A stretch of 64,000 nucleotides of DNA from Fasciolopsis buskii (GCA_008360955.1 LUCM01011238.1:237475-301474), one strand, 5' to 3'; shown: positions 12,443 to 25,599, counted from the stretch's first letter. Notes: a model not told the origin generated them from the letters alone. Numbers and translations: made by a program.

Positions 12443-15400
12443 ATGAGTGTGTCGGCGATGCGGGCAGGCCGGTCAACCAGACATTCAGTCGACCGGGTTT
12501 CCGGTTCCGCTACTCCCTCCTCCTCTAACGTAAGTTCCCTTTCGTCCTACTAAGCATTGACTCTATACTCTGCCTGCATTTCGCGTGCTCCATGAATTCT
12601 GTACGCCGTGGATAGGACGTTCAGGTTTCGGAAGCCATGGGCTTACTAGCTGCTCGCGGCCGTCAGTGTGTATGTATGCTTTCCTATTGACAAGACAAGA
12701 CCACACCTGTCTGTTGGTGAAATGCTTTTATTTCTCTGGTGGACGGGACAGAATTCCTATCTTGCTGTGAAAAGTCAGGATGGCGCGCGCGAGCCATTAG
12801 CAAGTGGGAACCGCCTACCTGAAGCGCTTGACCGAGGCTGTATGTCGTATTGATGGTATCCACGTTTAACTCCGACCTGGGGCATACTGGCTACACTTCG
12901 ATTTTATCTGATCTGAATCCACCGATCGATGCAAAAGGTTAGCAACGAATAATCGCAGACTGGATACCTTTTGGATTATTCATTCTGTTCAGAATATTCG
13001 ATATGCTTTAAGGCCTGTCTGGGAGGAAAAGTTTCTTTGTGTTGTGTTGTGATCCAGTTTCAACAACCATTGATAGTGAATCTTCGTTTGATCTCATTTA
13101 ATGGGAGAATGGGTCCACGCAATTCTTTTTATAATCTCCACTTGAAAGAAAATGGTCACCATTAGTTTACACCCATTAATTTTTTCTCGATTCTATCTGT
13201 TCACATATATAACAATGCGATTGGTAAGCTCTTTTTTAAACTCGACGTATTTTGCACTTTAAAACATCATTTTGCAGACTCATTAGTTGTAGGCTGACAA
13301 CTAAACCAATATCTATTAGCATTCCGTTTACTTCCGTGAACTGTATCTCCGTCACACATTAGGCGTCTTAGTCATTCATCACAAAAAACTGAAGGTCTGC
13401 CTAGGGAATTTGAGTCGGAGTTGGAAATTGACCGAAATCAACGAACTGACCGCGAAATTTTGTTGGCGACAGTTATGATCATGCCATAGCACTATGGAGG
13501 CCATACTGTTGACAAAAGGTCTGCAATACATCATCGGTCTTTCTGTCTGCCTGTTCATCTATCTTTTTTGATTGATTTGGCACCCTAAGAACATAATCTA
13601 ATACTGGAGCTTCAATACAGTTCAGTTCAAGTCAGTCCTGTTCTGTTCTCTTTTGTTCTACCCTATTTGAACTGGCTTTACCATACGCTGGATTTAAAAG
13701 TTTTATTGTCTCCGAAAATTGTCTATTTGGAAGGTTGGTGGTTGGCGATAACAAGCAAGAAAAAATAATACTGTTGCTGCCCTGCTTGGTAGTGAATAAG
13801 TGTCATAGAGGTCTATTTAGGCGATGATGGCTGATCCCCATGTTTCAGCTCGAATTGCCTAAGGCTAAGGAACAAAGTAGTTGTTGGTGCTGTAGCTGCC
13901 ATTGACACGGCCGCTGCTGCTTGTACATTTGGTTGTTTATTCCTAGCAAAATTTTTTTTTACCCGATTCACTGTAAATCTGTTACTTTTGTTTCGTCTGA
14001 ATTAATTCATGTTCATCCGTTTTTCAGGTATCTGATTTGGGAACAAACGGTGGAAAATTAACATTGTGGCAATTTCTACTCGAGTTGCTTTTGTCCAACA
14101 AGTATCGCAACCTAATTCGATGGACCAATAAGAAAGGGGAATTCATTCTACTCCAGGCGGAGGCTGTTGCCAAACTGTGGGGTTTGTATAAAGACCGCAA
14201 TCATCGAATGAATTATGACAAGCTTAGTCGAGCATTGCGCTACTATTATGAGAAGAACATCATACGCAAAGTACATGGGCATAAGTTTGTCTACCAGTTT
14301 ATGGGTTTGAGGAATTTAATCAAAATATGTCAGGAGACTTCGAATAATGCCGTCTCTTCATGCCCGTCACCTGATCCAGTGCTAACTGATTGCACACAGG
14401 CTGAAATGAAAGCGAATGTCGAATGGGATTCACTCGCCGGGACTACTTCAAATTTGGATTCCCCATCTTCGGGAACATTCCCGCACAGTGAAGAACCCGG
14501 AATTGGTGGAACAGTAACAAACGAGTCAAACAACATGAGCGAGCGACTAGATCAAATGGTCTTCATGCAGAATGGCTTGTCCAAGATAACCGGCACAGTT
14601 CGAACGGTGCACTCACACTCACTGGGAAACCTCATTGACCGATGGGCTCCGGAAGTGAACCAGGGCAACGGCACCCATAACAGTGACAGCAATAATAACA
14701 GCAGCCGTATAGGGGTTGTCAACCCAACTAATACAGCCGTCACAAACACTGCGGCTCAACGGCTTATTAATCGATCTCCTGGATCGGAGGTGAACAGTCA
14801 AACAAAGGTCTCACATCCAGAAACGGGTGAACACACCGAAATTCCGGCACCGTTCACCGCCTCCGTAGATACGTGCGATTCTAATCAGTATGTCGATAAC
14901 GATTCTAGCGTGCGTGTCAATGAATTCTCCAGCCTTCTTTGTTCGCTTGCTTCTTTTATGTCAACGGAACATTGGATGCCACGAATTTCCGAGCCTTCTG
15001 ATTCGACAGCTGCGTTCGATTTGTCATCTTCAGTAGACATGATTACTAAAACAGGCCCTAGAAATTTACTGCTGAATCCGGTATCCGATCCCTCGTGGAT
15101 GGCACAGTTGCTTCAGGCTAATCGAGAGTCATTAAAATCAACTGAGCCTGGAAGAGTGAATGAATCAAACCATTCCACTTTGACGGGATCCGAGGTATTT
15201 CCCAAAGGATCACAGCCCATGTCCAAATCTCCGATTTCCACGACAAGTAATACTGATAATTTTGGTCAGTGCCAGCGACCACATGATCATTCTTTGTTGG
15301 ATAAAATTAGTTCTTTATTTCCGCATGCAGTATTGACTGAGCAACACCAAACAAAATCGTTACCCGACCCGATCATTCGGCCTCCTTCCCCCGATTGCCA

Positions 15401-16241
15401 TTGCAGTTGCCATTCCTTAAGTAGAGCCAAATCAATAGACGACTGGTCACACTTTACTTCACTGAATAATACCAGCACAGCAGATACTATGAACACAACG
15501 AACATTGTCCAGAACAGCTCTACTACTAACTTTCCCATAGATACATCCATTTCTGTCCTCTCTTCCAAGAACCTTCTATCCGACCATGCATATTCTCCGA
15601 TTTCAAATCTACCTGTGAATCTAGTTCGCGAGACTTCACCTACTAAATTGCATCATCAGCGTCATGCGATCAATATGCAACGATTGGGCGAGCAACTCTC
15701 TCTAATTAGCCGCAGCTGTCACTCTCATTCATTGTCTAAATCTGCTCCGACTATTCCGATGAACACAACGGTTTCACCGGAAACGAACAACAGTGGTCAC
15801 GACACAGTCTCTCAGCCTGCATCCCTGATGTCTACTGCACGCGTTCAATTGACGAGCATAAAAGACAGCTCTACCTCTGAATCTGGTAAAACCAAACCGT
15901 CATTTGATTGTGTACCTGATCAGATTCCTCGTTTTTTAACCACCGACTCAGGATCTGGTTCATCAAACGGAGAACCTTGCGTTTGGATGCCTGTACCCGT
16001 GACCATGCTTACATCGTGGATCAGACTCTTATCCGGCATGACAACGGATCGCCCAGTTGGTGTTTGCGATCGAACCGGAGAAACGAGCCCCGTTGGCACG
16101 ACCGGGGCACGACAACCTGGATCAGAACTGAATGCGGTCAGTATGATTCAGTCACATTTGCTACCCCCTTCGACCGTGATGGACACATTTCCTCGATTAA
16201 AAACGGAGCCAAGTGAAAGCGACCATTTCATCGGAGTGTGA
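12443..16241 (+). CDS. ETS-domain transcription factor, ELK/TCF-like (two exons)
   Basis: Model: exon 1 at 12443-12529 (ATG, 29 codons, ends AAC before donor GTAAGT), intron 12530-14027, and exon 2 at 14028-16241 (acceptor TTTTTCAG, stop TGA). The junction is in phase 0 and the product is 766 residues. The ETS DNA-binding domain covers about residues 40-122: LWQFLLELL, a WTNKKGEF turn, [10 protein letters not shown], then [14 protein letters not shown] with the two DNA-contacting arginines (R97, R100), and [15 protein letters not shown]. The recognition helix and IIRKV.G.KFVY resemble ELK/TCF members most, and the N-terminal position of the domain also fits ELK. The remaining ~640 residues are Ser/Thr/Asn-rich low complexity with scattered SP/TP sites, an odd Cys/His cluster (DCHCSCHS), and a C-terminal LKTEPSESD motif (K754), a plausible acidic-type SUMO site. 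It acts in the nucleus. Exon 1 is inferred from the splice and phase fit; exon 2 is firm. A direct ELK orthologue is not proven. Confidence 0.9.
12530..14027 (+). other. Intron of the ETS gene
   Basis: Bounded by donor GTAAGT at 12530 and acceptor TTTTTCAG ending at 14027. Nothing recognisable lies inside; the short frames at 12585-12853 and 12971-13165 have no domain. Runs of TTCAGTTCA/GTTCTGTTCT-type sequence near 13615-13680 are mildly repetitive. Confidence 0.7.
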
Positions 16242-16365
16242 CCACAGGGGCATTTTTGCATAAGCATTGCAATGCATATCGTATCCCCAAATAGGAACAT
16301 CGAAAATGTCCACGATCAAAAGGCTGTTATTGTAATTACAATTATTTTTTCCACTGCATTAATGA

Positions 16366-16371
16366 AATAAA
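16366..16371 (+). terminator. Poly(A) signal AATAAA of the ETS gene
   Basis: A canonical AATAAA lies 125 nt after the ETS stop codon and is followed by T-rich sequence. This gives a short 3' UTR typical of compact flatworm genes. Confidence 0.65.
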
Positions 16372-16804
16372 ACATCTTTTCTTCCTGTTTCTACTCTAGT
16401 TCAATCTGTTCAGAACAAAAGAAAGCGAACGCGTTCATATTCGCTGGGGATTTTAAAATAACGAAAAATGAAATATTTCCATCGTTCACCGTCATATCCT
16501 ATTCCTTTTACTCTACGAGATACGAATGGTGGAAAACAATTCAAAAAAGTACGTGATTCAGCACCGAACGAATTTTTGGACTGGTAAGAAGAGCACATGG
16601 ACTGTTTTTTAAAATCGATAGTGATAATTTAGCGTATGAAATAATGAAAGTATGAATCAACAGGATATTCACTCCCGGTGGGAAAATCGGTCAGTTCATT
16701 TTTACTAGTGCGTGATAATCGATGAAAGATGATAGCAGGATCCATCTTTTAGGTTGTAAGTTTCTCGTCGTTTACTATGTCTGACATGGCATCCGATACA
16801 CTAA
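16372..16804. other. No supported gene
   Basis: The sequence downstream of the ETS poly(A) signal shows no gene or clear repeat. Confidence 0.45.
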
Positions 16805-17023
16805 TGTAGGGTGCGGATGTGAGCATATCCCTAGGAATGTTCCGTAACATCAGTCATGGTAAAGGAGCTTGCCAGGGATGGGGTTCACATGTCATATATA
16901 GTTCTCTTTCTATCACCGGAAGATCGCGTGTCGGAGCCATCCGCTGCAGAGGAATGTTGTTTTCTTTACCGTTACTTATCATTATGCAGACTTGGTGGGT
17001 GTTACAACTGGCGACCCCAACTT
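16805..17023 (+). repeat. Possible solo LTR plus primer-binding site of an LTR retrotransposon
   Basis: A segment starting TGTAGGG (16805) and ending GTTACA (17006) is followed after two bases by TGGCGACCCCAACTT (17009-17023). That is close to the complement of the 3' end of tRNA-Trp (TGGTGACCCCGACGTG), the primer reported for CsRn1-type flatworm Gypsy elements. A TATATA-like box lies at about 16893. No second LTR or gag-pol was found nearby, so this is a relic at best. The limits come from TG...CA ends only. Confidence 0.4.
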
Positions 17024-18501
17024 CTTCAATTCCAGACCAAAAGCAAAATTACGGTCTAATGGGTTTAGCAGAACAAGCCCAGAAAGCATCAGACAAGCCG
17101 TTGCAGGAGAGCAGTTAGTAAGTTTTCTAGAAAGGGCAGGAAGTCTTCTCTCACGAATTACAATTCGTGGCCATATTTAACGATTAAATATAATGAGAAG
17201 TACCGGGAAGCATCATCTCCCAGTGCGAAATCGGAACACCTCTGGCTTGGAGAACCGGAGAAGCGGCTGTTCATAAGGTACTTTTAAGGTGCTCCACTTG
17301 TCTAATGCTCGGATAGTTACTGTGACAGAGAGTTTACACCTTGTTGCGGATATTTTCTTGTAGCTTAGCTGACAGGAAGTTCTTTCTTTGACGCCAGTTT
17401 AAGCAGGCAGATGTTCGAAAAATTTGCAACCAGTCGATTCAGTCAACTGATTACGATGCAGAAGGCATGTCTGGATTAACGCACGAAAAATAAGTTTTGG
17501 GTATTCATTAGCGATAATTAAAATGTACCAACTTTGATTTGTGGAGAAGACCTTTAAAGTTCAAAATCAATCGTTCGAACGGCTACGTGGCTTTGACTAG
17601 ACAGTCAATCGAAAGCTGATAGAGTCATGTTTGTACTTTAATCTCTCCCAATGAGTACGGTGGGTTTTTCACGTTGGGCAGATTGCACCATCAGGGAAAT
17701 CCTAGGGTATAAAACAAGTGGTTTTAACTTGATCGCATCTAAAAAAGGGCTGAAGATGCTACCGGGGATTACAAATGCACTTTCGGAAGGCTTATATCAC
17801 AGAAGCGTAAATTACGTGTGACTTATTTACCTAAACTGAGTAAAATGGAATTTTCTCAATCGTACAGCTTTGGTTCAGAAGGTAGTTGAATGTGTAGAGC
17901 AAAGTGGAGCAAAGTTGGATTCGGCTGATACTGAACCTACATTTTCAAGCACGTCTGCGAGGTTTTTCGGTGAAATATGAGAACCTCCCCTGACTGAGGA
18001 ATATTCGCACGGTTCAGAAAAGGCTATAAATTCGGTGGAACTGGGGTCGATAATTCACTCATGATATGCCCCTAAGGTGCTTTCGGGACGTGTTGACTGT
18101 ACTTTAGGCTGGGCCAGAAAGCCACAGTCGGAGACGTCTGGGCGATAAGTAGAGATGATGGCACGATGAGCCACCCTCCTTTGTTAGGTACATTCTTGGT
18201 CAACGATCTTCGTGGACAATTGATTTAGCTGAATTGATGCTACTAAGAACGATAATAGTAGAAAGTTGTGAATTCACATTTGACATGTCAACAGGACCAC
18301 CGGTTACTTCGCATCATGTTTAGGTCGACACTACAAGGGACTAACATACTAGAGAGTGAAACTAAAATAACCTTTGACATAAACTACTTTCGTTATTTTT
18401 GTCAATCACAGGACAGAATTTACGCCAAGTGCTCAACTCCCCGGTTCACGAATATCACCATCTAAAAGCTTACGTGGAAATTCGTGAATTCTCATTTCTA
18501 T
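17024..18501. other. No supported gene
   Basis: Only short open frames and no domain that I recognise. It could be the decayed interior of the LTR element at 16.8 kb. Confidence 0.4.
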
Positions 18502-18797
18502 ATATCTTGACAAAAAATTTTCACTATAGGAAGGATTGGATTAGTCAGACACAAATATGGGTGGGAAAGGGATTTGTGGTGTTACATGCATAACCTGAAT
18601 ACATAAGAATGTGTTGTGTTAATTGTTTTGTTGTCTAGGGTTTGTATTGGGACTGGTCCCAATAGAAACCCTAGACAACAAAACAATTAACACAACACAT
18701 TGTTGGTTATGCATGTAACACCACAAATCCCTTCCCCACCCATATTTGGACCTGTCTAATCCAATCCTTCCTATAGGGAAATTTTTTTTCAAGATAT
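18502..18797. repeat. Long hairpin (fold-back, MITE-like) element
   Basis: The two halves are reverse complements across the centre near 18654/18655 (TTGGGAC-TG-GTCCCAA), with arms of about 150 and 143 bp. By eye they match at roughly nine positions in ten: a few substitutions and one 9-nt length difference near 18590-18605. The outer ends are ATATCTTGA and TCAAGATAT. Matching frames on the two strands (18399-18593 +, 18619-18828 -) are a product of the palindrome, not genes. A transcript through it would form an almost perfect ~145-bp duplex. Confidence 0.85.
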
Positions 18798-20350
18798 GCA
18801 GTAACATAATGGCATGAGTACGAATCACTGAAAACGAGCTTGTTCGCCCACTTGTGTTTTCTCAATGTGCTCAGTGGTAATTTTCAAGGAATTCTCATTT
18901 CTCTATTTTCTGATTCTGATGTTGCATGTTTTGGTTCCAGTCTGTTTGCAGCCACTTTTGGTTACCGGAAAGTAAATTCCATTAACAATACAGTCGGTGC
19001 AAGCGATCCATGCCAAACCCCAGTGATAAAATATTACGTTAGTGTTTATAATGGTATTAAATGTTTACTCTTTGCTAAATATAAACAAGCTGGTTTGGGA
19101 TAACCGAGTTAAAAAGAATAGCTCTGATTCGTTACCATCGTTACGTTGTTCGATGGATTGGTTTAAAAATCAGCGGAAATTTCGCCTTTTTTTAGCTGAT
19201 ATCCCCTTCCAGGCACGATCAGTTCGTCGATTCGAGGTTGGGAAAAAGTTCCTCATTTAGCACCAAAACGGAGCATTTTTTCTATCAGCTCGGGTTTGCT
19301 AATTTGTTCAGCATCCGACCTGTGCACCGATAGAGTTTGCCGATCATCGCGTCTAAAAACCAGAGAACAGAGGGACAGTTAGTGTCGAAACTGTAGTTAG
19401 AATGGTGTAAGACAATTCGTCAACGTTATTCCACCATCAGTTAATAGCACGATGTTAGCTGAACTCAAACACGCCAAATGACATGAAAGACTACATGAAT
19501 CACATTTAACCGTATGCTTAGCTTCACTGTCAAATTAGATTTGGTAACCTATTGAAAATCTTGATTGTTTGCTATATGCCTGTTGAGTTCAATATGCTGC
19601 TCAGCAATAATAATGAGCCAACCAAGGAGAGGTAGAATGATCTACTGTTTAGTAACTTCTGACTGTCTTTTAATAGCTGTTGACCATATTCTAATAGATC
19701 ATGGCTACTTCAATCAACTAAGACCGAGTTGGACTAAATGTAACTTTCCTACCAAAGTATACCACAAAAGTACACGTCACGTGTGTATGGCATGACCCAA
19801 TACCGTAACTCGATAACCTAGTGTAAATTTCATCGAGAGCTATAATTTCAGTGAAAATAGTACATTTATTACATTACAGCCAGTGAGGACTAAAGCAGTC
19901 CGAAGCTACCGAACGACGGCCCGCTAAGTGACGGACAAACCTGGCGTGACTCAAACAGCGGAAGAAGCTCCAGATGCACTATTGTAAAAATAAAATTTCC
20001 AGTGAAAGTAAATTACTCCGAGAGACAGCATCAAAAGTACCCGCCATGGCATCCAGTATGAAATTCCTGGCTGAGAAAAACATAAGACATAAAAAGACAA
20101 TCCTCAGAGATTTATATGATTTGAATTTACCAGCCTCTAAAATGCTGAGCTGTGGTGACAAGTACATGAATGAATTTAGCATTGCACATGTCTAGCCCAA
20201 GTTATGGAATCGGAGCAGCAGGTTCCATAAAACCTTTTCTTACAACCCTCCCGTTTTATACCATTTTTGTTCGTTCATCCTAATCCATCTGAATCTTGGC
20301 ACCACATTTGTGTGGAAAGATGTTTACACGGGTGCTTCGTTGTTCCACAA
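18798..20350. other. No supported gene
   Basis: Several 65-90-codon frames (for example 18840-19103, 19565-19795 and 19974-20195, all +) without recognisable features. Confidence 0.4.
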
Positions 20351-20978
20351 AGCGCGCCAAGATAATCGAAACGGTCTGGAACTGGGGCAAAACGGAAATC
20401 CTTAATCTGTTATGCGAAAGTAAATATACACTGACGATGAATTTACTTGCTTGCAACACACAACCTCGAATAACGATATCCCGTGTAAGTCAAATTTCGG
20501 TCATGATGTGCAAACTGAACGAGGGGCAGAAGATTCCGAAAAAGATTTGACCGGGCCTCAAACACGATAACCTCAATTTTCACTTGGTCAGGCAAGTGAG
20601 CTAGGTGAAACTGTGCTCATCACGATCGTTCACAGGCCCGCGAAAGGAGGTTCTCGGCAAAATCGGAATCCAAATGAATGAGGTAAGCAGAGGTGAATCC
20701 GTCAACTGAATTTTGGACGAGCTCAACTACGCCTGACCAGGTGAAACTTGAGGTCATTGTGTTTGAGGCTCGATCAAATTGTAAATTATCCAGGTTTTTC
20801 GGGTTCCATGTCCCTCGTTCAGTTTGCATATCATGACTGAAATTTGACTTACACGGGAATTTCGTAATCGAGGTTATGTAGTGCAAGACGCTGGTGTTTG
20901 TGCATATTTACTTTGGGCTGACGGATTAAGAATTTCCGGTTTGTTCCATTTTCAAACCGGTTCGACTATCTTGGCGCT
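20351..20978. repeat. Imperfect long inverted repeat (older fold-back element)
   Basis: The left arm (about 20351-20600) and right arm (about 20729-20978) are diverged reverse complements with a loop of about 130 bp. Paired landmarks: AGCGCGCCAAGAT with ATCTTGGCGCT, CCCGTGTAAGTCAAATTTC with GAAATTTGACTTACACGGG, GCAAACTGAACGAGGG with CCCTCGTTCAGTTTGC, GCCTCAAACAC with GTGTTTGAGGC, and TGGTCAGGC with GCCTGACCA. Arms carry many substitutions and small gaps, so it is older than the hairpin at 18.5 kb and of different sequence. Confidence 0.8.
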
Positions 20979-23900
20979 CTCCGTAGTGCTAAAGACCAAA
21001 TATGTACTGGTAATCTGCAATTCATCCAAGATCTATCGAGAACTGTTGAGCAAAGAAAAATGAAATTGTGCTGAGTGATCGTAGCGACATTGTGACCTCA
21101 ATACAAATGCATCAAACTTATGGACGTGAATTAATCATTTTAACCAATGTTAATAACTGGTAAGCGATACCGCGAATAAGACAAAGAATCAGTCAGAAAA
21201 TTAAAACAAATTTATCGTAATAGAATTACGCATGATGAAGAGGAAAATTTGCCGTGAACTAATCATGACATACATTTGGTGACTTCAGGGTGTTTTGTGA
21301 AAATCAGGCAGTTGTTGACTGAGAATGATGGTGGTTTCACTAGCGCTCGGGTGATTTGCTCCGAGGCTCTTTAAAGCATGCGACATACTAGCCGTATCCG
21401 ACCGATCCATACAGTTATAGCCGACCAAACCTTCTGGCATGTTGCGGGATGGATAAACACCTCAGCGAACAACTGACATTCCGCGGAACGAATTGCGGTC
21501 ACTGTGATGCCTGTTGCATGAATAACACATCCTTATCTGCGTGTTTGTGTGACTAAGCCGCTGATTCTCTGGGTCAGACGAAATTTTAGGCTGGCGCGTA
21601 TTTATGAGTAGGGTCCAAGCAATCAACAAAAGGGGCGGAACCTTGAGTCGCTTCCAAAGTGTTTACAAATAACCGTGTCCGAAAGTCGATAACCTACTAT
21701 TGTAGAGATGACGGTTGAGGTCGACGTCCTGAACTCAGCGTAGAGCAGCCGAAAGAACGCGTTGAGTTTCTCTATGCCCAAATCAGTCATTTCTGTGCAA
21801 CTCAGAACCGCCGACGAAATGGGATTGTTCAAAAACAGGAACAACGCTTCACATGCTCTATCACTCGGTATACGACCGGGGCAAAATTTCAAAACATGGG
21901 ATACTACCATCACCCAGTCGTTCCGTTAAATACTGAATGCAAAATTTTTCCTGAACATCTAAAATTTTAGCACGAATTTGAGTGGTTTTCAACTTATAAA
22001 CGGCTGCCCTACGGACCATTTCATTTGAAACAAAGAAAGCCAGGCATGAAGATGACGTCAATAACTTTCTTGTTGACAGAATGTACAACATCACTGAACA
22101 GTAGGTTACGATCGATCCACTGTTCGGAAGCATTTACTACGTTGAGACTACAGCTGGCCTTTGCATAAACATTATTCCCGTTGAAGTACTATACGCATCA
22201 CAAGAAGTCACGAAACCGCTCTCAGAGTTTGCTTGCAGAAGAACTTTTTCACTTTGAATTTTTGTTGAACTGTTGTCTCGTCGATATGGAAGGTCATAGT
22301 TAAGCCGATTCTCTTGCTATTTAAAGGCACATGGCAATCATTTCGACGGCGGCAGTGTTCATTTAAGATGCAAGGATGATCGTTTAGAGCTTATGATGGT
22401 GGGTTAAGGCACTACGACAATCGATTAAAGGACAACGAAAATTACCAGGAGCGTTTAGCCACAATCAAAGGTCCAAAAGCGCACATTGTAACGCATTACC
22501 CATTCATTTATCGTTACTTAAAAGTAAGAGTACTACTTGTTATCAGTATTTTATGAAACAAACGAAGGTTAATGTGCACGTTGATTTCCATATGAAAGGC
22601 TCACGACAGTACTCGAAAAAATGGTTTCATGTTTCACGGAGCTCAACCGAATGCGATATAGAATGTGTGACAATCATATAGGATCGAACAGCATTTCATA
22701 AGTCGGTAGGTGCTGAACGGATGATATTTTATAATTTGTAATAAGGAACCAAATTGATAACAGCACGAGAATTGCATACTATGGATGAAAAGGCAGAGAG
22801 GAAGTTGGTGAAAAAGTGAAGTCAAAGACCTTAGTGACGATGACAGGTAAACGAATAATACAATTTTTAGGGAATGGTAAGAGCTGGCAGAATGTAGGGA
22901 ATCAAGTTGGGTTCAAACTTAAAAGTCGCGGAGGCTTTGCCGCAAAGAAACGAACATTTAGTTATGAACAATGGTTTGTAATACGAAATTTCCGGGAGAA
23001 TTATTTCTCACAGATCTGTTCTATTGTAGAAGAATATTCTGAAACGATTTTTTGTAGTGAAAAGAAAGATGGTAACCTTAAGCCTAAAAATTACTTCCAG
23101 TTCAGCATCATGCGAACGCTTACTCGGTAGTCACGCGGATTCGGCGAAAAGATGGTCGTTCGGCCCACCAAAGGAAAGAGGTAGAGATCAAACCAAAGTA
23201 CGGAACTTGGTTGGAGAAACGTGGGAACATGGTACTGCGAATATATTCAGAACAAATTAATCACACCACAGGATGTTCTCGAGCAAGATGAAACAAATCT
23301 TGCAACAATACCTTGCCTCCTTGGCGAGGTGCTAGCCTCAAAGTTGTGGTGATCTTTTCTGTTGTATTTATAGCTCTCAGTGAACGTCAGCCGAGTGTAA
23401 ATGTTTGTCCAACTAATCAGTTTCACAAAAAATGTTATCCAGGAACTAGCAATGCACAACCGAGTTAATTGGCCTTGTTTATATGTTTCCCCTTGTGGGT
23501 GAACAAAGGCATGCAGAAAGCACTATTTACCACCGAGACCGCAATTTTCAGTGTTAGAATTAACTTTGGTTCTAAAATGCATGTTTCAAACTCATGGAAG
23601 AATTTTTAGTAGTTTCGGAAACACTAAGGAGACTGTTAATTACTCATTAAGGGACGAGATGGCGAACATCCGAGGGAGAAACCATGAGACCAGAAGTATA
23701 GTTTATTGGGAAATTTAACCTCCAAACCAATGCAGAGTATCGGACCAATGATTGAGCTTCCTACGACAGACGTAATTATTTTCACACTTCTTGAAAATGC
23801 TTTTCCCCAAGGCGCGAAATTACATAAAAACACTTATTCGTCTGTCGCTCATTGTCTAATATTTTAGACTGGTGTTTCAAATAAATGTTACGGATCTGTG

Positions 23901-25599
23901 CTTAATGTATTACAGCCTAGGGGTTTATCGCTGAATACTGGTGCTGCTAGCAGAGACTAACTGTGATAGAGTTTTTGGCTTTCGAATGGGGGAGTGCAGT
24001 TACTACAATATTTCACAGTAAAATCCCGGGAGCTTTGAATAAACATGTTCTACATATAGGTTTAATTTATTGTGATATCAAAATTCGAAGCCAGTTGGTG
24101 GTTTAAAAAAGGTAGATAAAACAAAGATTAGTTGATCTAGCCTATTTGTCTTCTTAGACGTGCGTCACTCTCCGTGCGGTTTGTGAATTCACTGATCAGT
24201 CAATAGTGTGATTAATCTTAAGATCAGTATACTGACGAAAATATCTAGACCGCCACATGACTTTCATGTTGTCGTCATTTTGATTCCGACTTTAAATTAG
24301 GAAAAATTCGGCCATTCACCTTCTACCGATTTATGAAAAGCTGTTCGAGCCAGTGTGTGGTTCATATGGTCTATACCGCATTCGTTTATTGCATCCGGTT
24401 GGATGGATGACATCGTGCACATTCAACTCTGCTTGTCCATAAAATACTGATAGCACTTGGTGTTCTCACCTCGAAATAACAATGTGTGAACAGATAATGC
24501 GTCACAATGTGCTCCACTGGGCCATTAATGGAAACCGAAAAGCAAGAAATATGATCATCCAGCGCAATTGTGAAAAATGCTGACTTAGCCTAATTCCGCT
24601 TTCAGATAAATTGCACTGATTCATTCGTTGTCTGTGTCGGCCTGCAAAACTGTAGCAAAATAGATGGTGCTAGCAGGAAGTTCTCCAAAAAAAGTGTTCC
24701 CGCTTTTTGATACTTGTCCAGTTTGTGCACTCCGACACAAAACAAATGAAAGAAGCACTTTCAACCGATCAGAGCAATATTCACAATGGATAACGGAGAT
24801 GGTCCCCGAATGTCAACACAATAGACACTAAAAAATAATCTTTCCAATAGAACCTTGTGACACTTCACTACAATTTAGTACACATGTTCCCTCGAGTTGA
24901 ATGGTTTTTATTCTTGTTTGGCGTAAGCCGGATGAGAGGATGCCTTTCTCCGGAAATGTTTTATAAAGGAACACACCACAAGTTGAATCTCAAAGTTATC
25001 ATATGTATTTTGGAAAACCTGACATGACAATTCAAGGGCTATCTACATAATAGACATTATCTTTGAAATCCTAGAACTTCTGGGCCTAAGATGCAAAAAT
25101 ATTTTTCTACTGGAATTGCTGGGTCCACATCAAAACGACCAGAAAAATAATGAAGGTCAGTGGCGGGCCTATATATTACCAGTGTTTTTTGACGTTGCGT
25201 TTCTACCAATACAGGGACTAAACGGCCAAGAATAAATTGCACTTTGTTCTCGCTACCCGGCTCACAGTACATCATGGTTAAAGCATGCAGATGGTGGCTA
25301 AAATAAGATATCAACTAAATTTATAGCATATCTCCTCGCCAGTTAGCGCGAAAGTTTGCGGCATTTTATCGAAGAGCTTCGCCAACTCCCGCTAATTAAT
25401 ATATGTATTTATATACATGTATACAGAAATCGTAAGTAGTATCTGGACGAGTGAACAAAATTTTTCCGGAATCATACGACCGGTCTCGCAGCTATTAGGG
25501 CTCGTCAGGCATGTTTACCCGGTACACTCTAGTCTAAACATCTTTATACATGTACAATCCGAATTAGCATGTCTAACCAGAATCTAATTTATATCGTCA
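20979..25599. other. Long region without a supported gene
   Basis: Frames of 85-105 codons occur (21623-21913 and 21861-22133 -, 22816-23130 +). The two minus-strand frames overlap in a way that could be one frameshifted older frame, but no family is recognisable. No tRNA, strong repeat or simple-sequence tract was noticed. Confidence 0.4.

Noticed and set aside
18399..18828. Two similar short proteins on opposite strands
   Set aside because: Their similarity is produced by the hairpin; they are not a gene pair.
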